This document shows, one piece after another, positions 1 to 8,088 of a stretch of 41,796 nucleotides of DNA. The notes under the pieces are model-generated. The model searched no databases. It worked only from the letters and a program-made list of their open reading frames with translations, and was not told the DNA's origin. Within the stretch, counting starts at the first letter, position 1, and each line of letters starts with the position of its first letter. The DNA comes from Streptomyces diastatochromogenes (GTDB taxonomy: Bacteria; Actinomycetota; Actinomycetes; Streptomycetales; Streptomycetaceae), in contig LRTP01000409.1 in the NCBI GenBank assembly GCA_001550305.1, positions 1 to 41,796 of the forward strand, given 5' to 3'. Position numbers and translations under genes: made by a program.

Positions 1-63
1 CCACCCCGCTCCCCCTCCCTCCGCCGCGCCCGCCCCTCCCCTCCCTCCGGATACCGTCAGGGA

Positions 64-1347
64 GTGACCGATCAGCCGCCGCCGTTCAGCCCCGCCCCGG
101 AACTCTTCACCTGGGAGTTCGCCAGCGACCCCTACCCCGCGTACGCCTGGCTGCGGGAGCACGCCCCCGTGCACAGGACGCGGCTGCCGAGTGGGGTGGA
201 GGCCTGGCTGGTGACGCGGTACGCGGACGCCAAGCAGGCGCTCGCCGACGCGCGGCTCAGCAAGAATCCGGCGCACCACGACGAACCCGCCCACGCGAAG
301 GGGAAGACGGGTATCCCGGGGGAGCGCAAGGCCGAGCTGATGACGCATCTGCTGAACATCGACCCGCCGGACCACACCCGGCTGCGGCGGCTGGTCTCGA
401 AGGCGTTCACGCCGCGACGGGTGGCCGAGTTCGCGCCGCGCGTGCAGGAGCTCACCGATCAACTGATCGACCAGTTCGCGGCGAAGGGTTCCGCGGATCT
501 GATCCACGAGTTCGCGTTCCCGCTTCCCATTTACGCCATTTGCGACCTGCTGGGCGTGCCCCGCGAGGACCAGGACGACTTCCGGGACTGGGCGGGGATG
601 ATGATCCGGCACGGTGGCGGACCGCGGGGCGGGGTCGCGCGGTCGGTCAAGAAGATGCGCGGGTATCTGCTCGAGCTCATTCACAAGAAGCGGGAAGGTC
701 TTCCGGATGTGCCCGCGCCCGGTGAGGACCTCATTTCGGGCCTCATCCGCGCCTCCGACCACGGCGAGCACCTCACGGAGAACGAGGCCGCCGCCATGGC
801 CTTCATCCTGCTCTTCGCCGGGTTCGAGACGACCGTCAATCTCATCGGCAACGGCACGTACGCCCTCCTCACCCACCCCGAGCAGCGCGCGCGTCTCCAG
901 CGGTCCCTCGCCGCCGGCGAACGCGGACTCCTCGAGACCGGCGTCGAGGAACTCCTCCGTTACGACGGGCCCGTGGAACTGGCCACGTGGCGGTTCGCGA
1001 CCGAGGCCGTGTGCATCGGCGGTCAAGGCATCGCGCCCGGCGACCCCGTCCTCGTGGTCCTCGCGGCTGCGGACCGTGACCCCGCGCGGTTCGAACGGCC
1101 GGACACGCTCGACCTCTCCCGCCGTGACAACCAACACCTCGGCTACGGGCACGGCATCCACTACTGCCTCGGCGCCCCGCTGGCCCGCCTGGAGGGCCAG
1201 ACCGCGCTCGCCACCCTCCTCACCCGTCTCCCCGACCTCCAACTCGCGGGAGATTCGGCCGATTTGCGCTGGCGCGGAGGGCTCATTATGCGTGGATTGC
1301 GCACGCTTCCAGTGGAGTTCACGCCTCCGGTACCGGCCGCGCGATAG
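64..1347 (+). CDS. Cytochrome P450 (bacterial class I, CYP105/107-like)
   Basis: Haem-thiolate monooxygenase of 427 aa, a normal length for a soluble Streptomyces P450. The I-helix oxygen-activation motif AGFETT is at residues 252-257, the K-helix ExxR (E296-R299) reads ELLR, and the haem loop GYGHGIHYCLG places the axial thiolate at Cys368. There is no membrane anchor, so it is cytosolic and should need ferredoxin and ferredoxin reductase from elsewhere. The substrate cannot be inferred, because no ferredoxin or biosynthetic gene adjoins it. The start is GTG; the upstream AGGGA touches it, so the precise start is uncertain. The 63 bases before it are pyrimidine-rich. It is followed, same strand, by cell-wall hydrolase genes with their own promoter, so it is probably monocistronic. 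Confidence 0.93.
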   Translation: MTDQPPPFSPAPELFTWEFASDPYPAYAWLREHAPVHRTRLPSGVEAWLVTRYADAKQALADARLSKNPAHHDEPAHAKGKTGIPGERKAELMTHLLNIDPPDHTRLRRLVSKAFTPRRVAEFAPRVQELTDQLIDQFAAKGSADLIHEFAFPLPIYAICDLLGVPREDQDDFRDWAGMMIRHGGGPRGGVARSVKKMRGYLLELIHKKREGLPDVPAPGEDLISGLIRASDHGEHLTENEAAAMAFILLFAGFETTVNLIGNGTYALLTHPEQRARLQRSLAAGERGLLETGVEELLRYDGPVELATWRFATEAVCIGGQGIAPGDPVLVVLAAADRDPARFERPDTLDLSRRDNQHLGYGHGIHYCLGAPLARLEGQTALATLLTRLPDLQLAGDSADLRWRGGLIMRGLRTLPVEFTPPVPAAR

Positions 1348-1428
1348 CGGGCGACCATACACCTGCGGGCGTTCAAACCTGACACGCACTCAACTCTGTG
1401 ATCTTCACGTGATCTACGCTGCATCGAC

Positions 1429-1458
1429 TTGTGACAAGTGTTCGGGTGCGGATACGTT
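1429..1458 (+). promoter_or_regulatory. Candidate promoter of the first rpf gene
   Basis: A -35-like TTGTGA (1429-1434) and -10-like TACGTT (1453-1458, TAnnnT) are separated by 18 nt, about 60 bp before the start codon. The short palindrome CTTGTGACAAG overlaps the -35. This is pattern matching only; the start of transcription is not known. Confidence 0.35.
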
Positions 1459-1518
1459 CACTCGTCAACGCGACTCACACGTCGCGTAGTCACCTTCTGT
1501 CACGTGAAAGGCTTCCGC

Positions 1519-2517
1519 ATGCTCTCCGGGAACGGCCGCCATCGTCGCCCCCGTCAGGCCCCGGCCCTCATCGTCGCGGCAGGAGTGACCGGATCCGCCA
1601 TCGCGATCCCGTTGCTCGGTGCCACCAGCGCGAGCGCGGCCGACGGCACCACGTGGGACCGGGTCGCCGAGTGCGAGAGCGCCGGCCAGTGGAGTGCCGA
1701 CAGCGGCAACGGGTATTACGGCGGGCTCCAGATCAGCCAGGCGGACTGGGAGAAGTACGGCGGCCTCACCTACGCGTCGAGCGCCGACGAGGCCAGCCGC
1801 TCGCAGCAGATAGCCATCGCCGAGAAGCTCCTCGATGGCCAGGGCCTCACCCCCTGGCCGACCTGCGGACCGCTCTCCGGGCTGAGCAAGAACTCGGGTG
1901 ACATCCTGGTCGACACGGGCGTGGCGAACGACTCGTCGAGTACATCGGATTCATCCGGTTCATCCGGTTCGTCCGCGAATTCGACTCCGCCCGCCTCTTC
2001 CGGCTCGAAGTCCGATTCGTCTTCGTCCGGCTCGCCTTCATCCGGTTCGTCCTCGAAGGCGACCGGGAACGCGGCCGGGAACACGACGAAGGCCGACACC
2101 GGCGGCGACGCCCAGGGGGCGGGCGGCTCCGGCACGGAAACGACGAAGAGCGGCAACTCGGGCAACTCCGGCCAGGGCGGCGACTCTTCCGGTACGTCCG
2201 AGAACGCGACGACCGGTGCGGGGCGCCACCGCGGCGGCACCGCGGCCGAGAACACCACCGACAGCGCCGTGGACGGCCGTGGCGACGACTCCTCCGGGCG
2301 GCACGCCTCGCGCGGCGCGGGCGCCTCCCGCGATGTCGTCGACGGCTCCTACGTCGTGCGCGCCGGAGACAATCTCTGGACCATCGCGGACGCCCTTGAC
2401 CTCCAAGGCGGATGGGCCGAGCTGTACGACGCGAACAAGAAGACGGTCGGCGTCGACCCGAACCTCATCCTTCCCGGTCAGAGCCTTGCAGTTGGTGTTG
2501 AATCGGGCGAAAAGTAG
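1519..2517 (+). CDS. Secreted resuscitation-promoting factor with C-terminal LysM
   Basis: Muralytic (lysozyme/transglycosylase-like) enzyme of 332 aa acting on peptidoglycan outside the membrane; Rpf proteins help spores and dormant cells resume growth. A signal peptide with an Arg/His-rich n-region ends near residue 40 (TSASA). The Rpf fold follows at about 41-117, with the catalytic Glu53 in AECES and a Cys pair (C52 and one near 117) for the expected disulfide. A long Ser/Gly/Thr-rich low-complexity linker spans about 135-280. A LysM domain at the C terminus (YVVRAGDNLWTIADAL to LPGQSLAV) should bind glycan. ATG 1519 is chosen because GAAAGG precedes it by 8 nt; GTG 1504 is in frame but lies within that site. 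Position beside rpfA matches S. coelicolor rpfC/SCO3098 (from memory), hence no symbol is assigned. Confidence 0.88.
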   Translation: MLSGNGRHRRPRQAPALIVAAGVTGSAIAIPLLGATSASAADGTTWDRVAECESAGQWSADSGNGYYGGLQISQADWEKYGGLTYASSADEASRSQQIAIAEKLLDGQGLTPWPTCGPLSGLSKNSGDILVDTGVANDSSSTSDSSGSSGSSANSTPPASSGSKSDSSSSGSPSSGSSSKATGNAAGNTTKADTGGDAQGAGGSGTETTKSGNSGNSGQGGDSSGTSENATTGAGRHRGGTAAENTTDSAVDGRGDDSSGRHASRGAGASRDVVDGSYVVRAGDNLWTIADALDLQGGWAELYDANKKTVGVDPNLILPGQSLAVGVESGEK

Positions 2518-2565
2518 AGGCAGTTCGCGTCATGGTTCGCTGCGTAATGTCCGGTTTGGCGCGAG

Positions 2566-2627
2566 TGAGAGATGGATCTCAAAGGCCCTGATCGTCTTTG
2601 GAATTCAGCCGATCGACTGCTTACGGT
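2566..2627 (+). promoter_or_regulatory. Candidate rpfA promoter with CRP-like palindrome
   Basis: The sequence TGAGA-N6-TCTCA (2566-2581) has the arm length and spacing of a CRP-type operator but not its exact bases. Just downstream, TTGGAA (2598-2603), an 18-nt spacer and TACGGT (2622-2627) could be the promoter. Transcription would then begin just before the riboswitch. S. coelicolor rpfA is reported to respond to both Crp-cAMP and c-di-AMP; the assignment of this particular palindrome is inference. Confidence 0.35.
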
Positions 2628-2660
2628 CGTCACCGCTCGCCACAGCGGGCCCCGACGGTC

Positions 2661-2853
2661 GTCAACGCCGAATCCTGCCAACGGCCGTACGGGAACAGTC
2701 GACGCGTCAGCGCCGTAGGCAGGAGCGGGGGAACCAAGGTAGGCGCCGCGCCCGGTAGTTGACCGGGAGCGGCTTGGGGTGAAGCCGAGCGCTCAGCGCG
2801 CACGGCCGGGCACTCACCCGCCCGAACCCGACAGCTCACCTCGCAGGCGTCGG
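2661..2853 (+). promoter_or_regulatory. ydaO/yuaA-type c-di-AMP riboswitch upstream of rpfA
   Basis: The leader carries the ydaO-class core elements in order: CGCCGAATCC (about 2667), GGGGAACC (2727-2735), GGGGTGAA (2776-2783), CCCGAACCCGACAGCT (about 2820-2835) and CACCTCG followed by a closing GGCGT. The closing P1 helix can form between ACGCC (2665-2669) and GGCGT (2846-2850). This class senses cyclic di-AMP and is known to turn off Streptomyces rpfA when c-di-AMP is high. The ribosome site GTGAGGGG (2853-2860) directly follows the aptamer, so control could involve translation as well as termination; no obvious terminator with a T-run lies between aptamer and ATG. Confidence 0.9.
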
Positions 2854-2868
2854 TGAGGGGATCTCTCC

Positions 2869-3579
2869 ATGCTGTTTTCCAGCAAGGGCAAGCACCGCCG
2901 TCCGTCCAAGGCCACTCGTGTCGCCACGCTCGCCGGTGTCACCGGTGTCGCCATCGCCGCTCCGCTGATGGCGGCCGGCAACGCCTCCGCCGCCACCACT
3001 TCCGAGTGGGACGCCGTCGCCCAGTGCGAGTCCGGCGGGAACTGGTCCATCAACACCGGCAACGGCTACTACGGCGGTCTGCAGTTCTCGGCCTCCACCT
3101 GGGCCGCGTACGGCGGCACCGCGTACGCCGCGACCGCCAACCAGGCCTCCAAGTCCCAGCAGATCACCGTCGGCGAGAAGGTCCTCGCCGCGCAGGGCAA
3201 GGGCGCCTGGCCGACCTGTGGCACGGGCCTGTCGAGCGCCGCGTACACCGGCGGTGCGAGCGCCCCGTCGACCTCGTCCTCCTCGAACGGCTCCTCGTCG
3301 AACAGCTCGCCGAGCACCAGCACCACCACCCGCTCGACGGACACCGCGGCCTCCCGTTCGGCGTCCCGCCCGGCCGCCGAGAAGACCGTCTCCACCCCGA
3401 CCGGCAAGAAGGTCAAGAAGGGCGACGGCGAGTACAAGGTCGTCAAGGGCGACAGCCTCAGCTCGATCGCCGAGAAGAAGAAGGTCAAGGGCGGCTGGCA
3501 GCAGCTGTTCAAGCTGAACAAGGACATCGTCGACGACGCCGACGTCATCTACCCGGGTCAGCAGCTGCACCTCAGCTGA
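2869..3579 (+). CDS. rpfA: Resuscitation-promoting factor RpfA
   Basis: Secreted cell-wall hydrolase of 236 aa. The signal peptide is at residues 1-42 (basic KGKHRRPSK, then a hydrophobic core, then NASAA). The Rpf domain is at about 43-120 with catalytic Glu54 in AQCESGGNW and the partner Cys in WPTCG. A Ser/Thr-rich linker is at about 125-165, and a LysM domain at about 188-234 (YKVVKGDSLSSIAE to PGQQLHLS) should anchor it to peptidoglycan. ATG 2869 is preceded by GAGGGG at 9 nt. The gene lies behind a c-di-AMP riboswitch and is followed by two hairpins, so it looks like its own transcription unit. Together with the adjacent Rpf gene it forms a tandem pair that differs chiefly in linker length and in the presence of the riboswitch. 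Confidence 0.93.
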   Translation: MLFSSKGKHRRPSKATRVATLAGVTGVAIAAPLMAAGNASAATTSEWDAVAQCESGGNWSINTGNGYYGGLQFSASTWAAYGGTAYAATANQASKSQQITVGEKVLAAQGKGAWPTCGTGLSSAAYTGGASAPSTSSSSNGSSSNSSPSTSTTTRSTDTAASRSASRPAAEKTVSTPTGKKVKKGDGEYKVVKGDSLSSIAEKKKVKGGWQQLFKLNKDIVDDADVIYPGQQLHLS

Positions 3580-3624
3580 TGATCGGCAGCTTCACCCCAG
3601 CTGAATGACAGGTCTCTCATAAAA

Positions 3625-3647
3625 GGGGTCTCCACACTGGAGACCCC
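3625..3647 (+). terminator. Hairpin downstream of rpfA
   Basis: Perfect 10-bp stem (GGGGTCTCCA / TGGAGACCCC) with a 3-nt loop, 45 nt past the rpfA stop. There is no T-run, but a second terminator follows. Confidence 0.6.
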
Positions 3648-3676
3648 GGTGAGGGCCACCCCCGTCCCCACGGGCT

Positions 3677-3723
3677 CCCCGCTCCGGTGCGTGTTCCCCC
3701 GTACGCACCGGAGCGGGGTTTTT
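3677..3723 (+). terminator. Intrinsic terminator of rpfA
   Basis: A 16-bp perfect stem (3677-3692 with 3703-3718), 10-nt loop, followed by TTTTT (3719-3723). This is a classic factor-independent terminator, isolating rpfA from eno. Confidence 0.9.
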
Positions 3724-3735
3724 CGTATCCGGCAG

Positions 3736-3826
3736 TTCGTACCGAGCGTTTCGTGCCGAGCGCTTCGTACCCAGATTTCCGTACCCGTTTTTGTTCCGTT
3801 CTGGAACAATGTGTACGTTCAGTTCT
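3736..3826 (+). promoter_or_regulatory. eno upstream region: 14-bp repeats, palindrome and ECF-like promoter
   Basis: Four degenerate copies of a 14-bp unit (TTCGTACCGAGCGT-like, starting at 3736, 3750, 3764 and 3778) run into a perfect palindrome TTGTTCC-N5-GGAACAA (3791-3809). The right arm supplies GGAAC (3803-3807), and 16 nt later lies TCT (3824-3826). That combination resembles the GGAAC-N16-TCT pattern of Streptomyces SigE-type ECF promoters. This is visible in sequence; any regulator or sigma assignment is speculation. Confidence 0.35.
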
Positions 3827-3873
3827 GCCCAAGGGGTGGGCGACCGGCTGGCCGATCCCCCCGGGGCGGTTAG

Positions 3874-5217
<1,344 letters not shown>

Positions 5218-5250
5218 CACCCGCAGAGGGTCAAGCCTTAGCCAGTCGTA

Positions 5251-5295
5251 CGTACGTCCCCGTACCCGGTCCCGTACCGTGTCCGGGGACGTACG
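5251..5295 (+). terminator. Inverted repeat between eno and the FtsB-family gene
   Basis: Perfect 11-bp arms CGTACGTCCCC (5251-5261) and GGGGACGTACG (5285-5295) around a 23-nt loop. No T-run follows. It may be an attenuator or an mRNA-stabilising hairpin rather than a full terminator. Confidence 0.45.
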
Positions 5296-5318
5296 CGCGT
5301 GTGAACGGGAGGCGGGAC

Positions 5319-5795
5319 ATGGCCGTGAAGGACCGGGACCGGTTCTCCACCGCGACCAGGCTGAAGCTGCTCGGTGAGCAGACGGCGGCCCGGGTCTACC
5401 GCTCGCAGACCAAGCGCCAGGCCCGCCGCTCACGCCTGACCGGCCGCGCCGCGCTGCTGGCTCTCGTACTCTGTTCTCTGATCGTGGCCCTCGCGTACCC
5501 GATAAGGCAGTACGTGTCCCAGCGCGCCGCGATCGCCGATCTGGAGCGACAGCAGCAGCAGGCCCGCGCCCGGGTCGAACAGCTCCGCGACCTCAAGGCG
5601 CGCTGGCAGGACGACGCGTACGCGAAGCAGCAGATCCGGGAACGGCTGCACTATGTGATGCCGGGCGAGACCGGATACGTCGTGATCGACCCGGACGCGG
5701 CGAAGCAGTCGCGTACGGATCTGGGGGTGGCGACCCGCCCCTGGTACGCCAACGTCTGGGACGGCGTCGACAAGTCGGACCACTCCGACCGGTGA
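5319..5795 (+). CDS. divIC: FtsB/DivIC family septum formation initiator
   Basis: Bitopic division protein of 158 aa. A basic cytoplasmic N-terminus (about 1-42) precedes one membrane helix (about 43-65, ALLALVLCSLIVALAYPI). A short extracytoplasmic coiled coil follows (about 70-95, AIADLERQQQQARARVEQLRD), then a YAKQQIRERLHYVMPGETGYVV motif typical of FtsB/DivIC. The family forms a complex with FtsL and FtsQ at the septum. ATG 5319 follows GGGAGG by 6 nt. The gene ends inside a four-copy 15-bp tandem repeat. In S. coelicolor the equivalent gene beside eno is called divIC (from memory). Confidence 0.88.
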   Translation: MAVKDRDRFSTATRLKLLGEQTAARVYRSQTKRQARRSRLTGRAALLALVLCSLIVALAYPIRQYVSQRAAIADLERQQQQARARVEQLRDLKARWQDDAYAKQQIRERLHYVMPGETGYVVIDPDAAKQSRTDLGVATRPWYANVWDGVDKSDHSDR

Positions 5796-5846
5796 CCTGA
5801 TGGCCGGTGACCTGACGACCGGTGACCTGACGACCGGTGAATTGAA
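5787..5846 (+). repeat. Four-copy 15-bp tandem repeat spanning the divIC stop
   Basis: Units GACCGGTGACCTGAT, GGCCGGTGACCTGAC, GACCGGTGACCTGAC and GACCGGTGAATTGAA run head to tail. The first unit contains the last codons and the TGA stop of the preceding gene, so each later unit repeats that stop. The array fills the gap before the DUF501 gene and is the kind of sequence that changes length by slippage. Confidence 0.9.
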
Positions 5847-5858
5847 GAAGAAAGAGAC

Positions 5859-6407
5859 TTGAGCACAGGCATGGAAACGCCCCCGCCGCCCACCCCGCGC
5901 ACCGAGCCGACCGACGCGGACGTCGAGGCCTTCAAGCAACAGCTCGGCCGGCCGCCGCGCGGACTGCGGGCGATCGCGCACCGCTGCCCCTGCGGTCAGC
6001 CGGACGTGGTGGAGACGGCGCCCCGGCTGCCGGACGGTACGCCGTTCCCGACGACGTACTACCTCACGTGTCCGCGCGCGGCCTCCGCGATCGGCACGCT
6101 GGAGGCGAACGGCGTCATGAAGGAGATGACGGACCGGCTGGCGACCGATCCCGAGCTGGCCGCCGCGTACCGGGCCGCCCACGAGGACTACATCGCGCGG
6201 CGCGACGCCATCGAGGTGCTGGCGGGCTTTCCGAGCGCCGGTGGGATGCCGGACCGGGTGAAGTGTCTGCATGTGCTGGTGGCGCACTCGCTGGCCGCGG
6301 GGCCCGGGGTGAATCCGCTGGGCGACGAGGCGATCGCGATGCTGCCGGAGTGGTGGCGCAAGGGTGCGTGCGTGGTGGCGGCGGAGCCGCCGTCCGAGGG
6401 GGAGTGA
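5859..6407 (+). CDS. DUF501 family protein
   Basis: Conserved actinobacterial protein of unknown function, 182 aa, with no signal peptide or membrane segment. An N-terminal Pro-rich stretch leads into the DUF501 core (about 18-160), which has HRCPCGQPDVVETAPRLPDGTPFPTTYYLTCPRA with three cysteines and ends near NPLGDEAIAMLPEWWRKG. TTG 5859 is reported because a purine-rich run (GAAGAAGAAAGAG) sits just before it; ATG 5871, four codons later, is an equal alternative. It lies between divIC and a Ppx/GppA phosphatase, an arrangement seen in other streptomycetes, suggesting a conserved unit but not a function. Confidence 0.82.
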   Translation: MSTGMETPPPPTPRTEPTDADVEAFKQQLGRPPRGLRAIAHRCPCGQPDVVETAPRLPDGTPFPTTYYLTCPRAASAIGTLEANGVMKEMTDRLATDPELAAAYRAAHEDYIARRDAIEVLAGFPSAGGMPDRVKCLHVLVAHSLAAGPGVNPLGDEAIAMLPEWWRKGACVVAAEPPSEGE

Positions 6408-6444
6408 GAGGGCTGCGCCCCCTCCTCCCGGTGCGTGTCCTGTC

Positions 6445-6607
6445 TGCGGGTGGGTGGGGGCTGGGCGCGCAGTTCCCCGCGCCCCCCAAGGCGGGGCTTC
6501 GCCCCGGTATCCCGCCTGCGCCGAGTGCTGTGTCCGCGGGCCGGTGGGGGCTGAGCGCGCAGTTCCCCGCGCCCCTGAAGGGCCCGGGCTTCGCCCCGGG
6601 GCCCCGG
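6445..6607. repeat. Two tandem copies of a 90-bp dispersed GC-rich repeat
   Basis: The motif GTGGGGGCTG, then GCGCGCAGTTCCCCGCGCCC, then a GGGGCTTCGCCCC-like palindrome occurs at about 6454 and again exactly 90 bp later at about 6544. The same motif recurs, in either orientation, near 9570, 13770, 22766-23055, 32180-32340 and the right edge. It fills the gap between the DUF501 and phosphatase genes. Confidence 0.85.
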
Positions 6608-6657
6608 TCCCGGTCGCGCGTCGTCGAAACGTATTCACGAGCAGGAGACAACAACCG

Positions 6658-7599
6658 ATGACCAGGGTCGCCGCCATCGACTGCGGTACGAATTCGATCC
6701 GCCTCCTCGTCGCCGACGCGAACCCGGTGACGGGGGAACTCGTCGATCTGGACCGCCGGATGACGATCGTCCGGCTCGGCCAGGGCGTCGACCGCACCGG
6801 ACGCCTCGCCCCCGAGGCACTGGAGCGCACCTTCGAGGCCTGCCGCGAGTACGCGGCGATCATCAAGCGGCACGGCGCGGAGCGACTGCGCTTCGTGGCG
6901 ACCTCCGCCTCCCGCGACGCGGAGAACCGGGACGAGTTCGTACGCGGCGTGCTGGACATCCTGGGCGTCGAGCCCGAGGTCATCACCGGCGACGAGGAGG
7001 CCGAGTTCTCCTTCATCGGCGCGACCAAGGAACTGACGGGCCGGGACGACCTCGCCAAGCCCTACCTGGTCGTGGACATCGGCGGCGGGTCCACCGAACT
7101 GGTCGTCGGTGACGACCACGTGCGCGCCGCCCGCTCCGTGGACATCGGCTGCGTACGGATGACCGAGCGGCACCTCGTGCACGACGGGGTCGTCAGCGAC
7201 CCGCCGACCCCCGCCGAGATCGAGGCCATCCGCGCCGACATCGAGACGGCCCTCGACCTCGCCGAGCGGACGGTCCCGTTGCGCGAGGCCCACACGCTCG
7301 TCGGCCTCGCGGGTTCGGTCACCACGGTCGCGGCCATCGCGCTGGACCTCCCCGCCTACGATTCGGCCGCCATCCACCACTCCCGCTTCCCGTACGAGAA
7401 GGTCCGCGAGATCACCGAGCGGCTGCTGGCCTCCACCCACGCCGAGCGCGCCGCGATCCCTTCCATGCACCCGGGGCGCGTCGACGTCATCGCCGCCGGC
7501 GCCCTCGTCCTGCTCGCGATCATGGAGCGGATCGGTGCGGCGGAGGTCGTGGTGAGCGAACACGACATCCTGGACGGGATCGCGTGGTCCATCGCGTGA
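6658..7599 (+). CDS. Ppx/GppA family phosphatase (exopolyphosphatase-like)
   Basis: Actin-like ATPase-fold phosphatase of 313 aa; the family hydrolyses polyphosphate ends or pppGpp. The phosphate-1 loop AAIDCGTNSIRLLVAD is at residues 5-20, the catalytic Glu region ATSASRDAENRDEF at about 81-94, and the phosphate-2 loop VVDIGGGSTELVV at about 138-150. It ends shortly after a conserved SEHDILDGIAW motif, so it lacks the C-terminal HD domain of long E. coli-type enzymes, as in other short actinobacterial Ppx proteins. ATG 6658 follows AGGAG by 10 nt. Which substrate is preferred cannot be read from the sequence. Confidence 0.9.
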   Translation: MTRVAAIDCGTNSIRLLVADANPVTGELVDLDRRMTIVRLGQGVDRTGRLAPEALERTFEACREYAAIIKRHGAERLRFVATSASRDAENRDEFVRGVLDILGVEPEVITGDEEAEFSFIGATKELTGRDDLAKPYLVVDIGGGSTELVVGDDHVRAARSVDIGCVRMTERHLVHDGVVSDPPTPAEIEAIRADIETALDLAERTVPLREAHTLVGLAGSVTTVAAIALDLPAYDSAAIHHSRFPYEKVREITERLLASTHAERAAIPSMHPGRVDVIAAGALVLLAIMERIGAAEVVVSEHDILDGIAWSIA

Positions 7600-7654
7600 G
7601 GGGCTGACCGGAGGGGGCCGCGGGGTGCCGTTTCCGAGTGCGGCTTCGGCAGCG

Positions 7655-7687
7655 AGGGAGCCTTTACTACCCGCTGGTAGCCTCCCT
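7655..7687. terminator. Stem-loop downstream of the Ppx gene
   Basis: An inner stem CTACC-CGCT-GGTAG sits inside an outer pairing AGGGAG / CTCCCT with internal bulges. It is 56 nt past the phosphatase stop and could terminate it, but has no T-run. Confidence 0.4.
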
Positions 7688-7763
7688 TGAGCAGGTCGGA
7701 TAACGTATGAGCGCGCCCAGGGGGCCATTCGGGCCCTCTCGGCGACACGCCGCCGGAAAACTT

Positions 7764-7779
7764 CGTGAAGTTCTTCACA
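7764..7779. promoter_or_regulatory. Candidate Rex operator upstream of ndh
   Basis: CGTGAAGTTCTTCACA matches the Streptomyces Rex operator pattern TGTGAANNNNTTCACA at all defined positions but the first, and contains the perfect 14-bp palindrome GTGAAGTTCTTCAC. Rex is the NADH/NAD-sensing repressor, and ndh is a known member of its regulon in S. coelicolor. It lies 310 bp before the ndh start, implying a long leader; that 489-bp gap holds no gene that I can support. Confidence 0.7.
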
Positions 7780-8088
7780 AGGAATTCGGCCCAGTAGGGG
7801 GACGATGGGCCCCCTTGAGTGCTCTTAGGGGGCTTACCAGGCTCGGGAGGGCGCTCGACGGAGTGTTCCAGGAGTGTTTCCGGCGGGTGAAGCGGAGGGG
7901 TGGTTCGACCGGTTCGAACACCCGGAGCGGCAGCTCACGCGCTGTTGACAACGGTCGCCACTACACGGTGGTTCCCTCTCGCCGCCATGACCTGGGTCAC
8001 GTGAGCGGCGCAGTGTAGCAGAGGGCCCGCCCAAGCTTGTGAAGGGGCGCACGAGCGACCCTCCAGGGGCGGGTGGATACTCGATGGC

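Noticed and set aside
1396..1412. CRP site upstream of the first Rpf gene (TGTGATCTTCACGTGA)
   Set aside because: Only the left half matches the CRP pattern; the right half is CGTGA rather than TCACA.
7945..7973. TTGACA as -35 of an ndh promoter
   Set aside because: The hexamer at the right distance (GTGGTT) has no resemblance to a -10, so a promoter is not supported.
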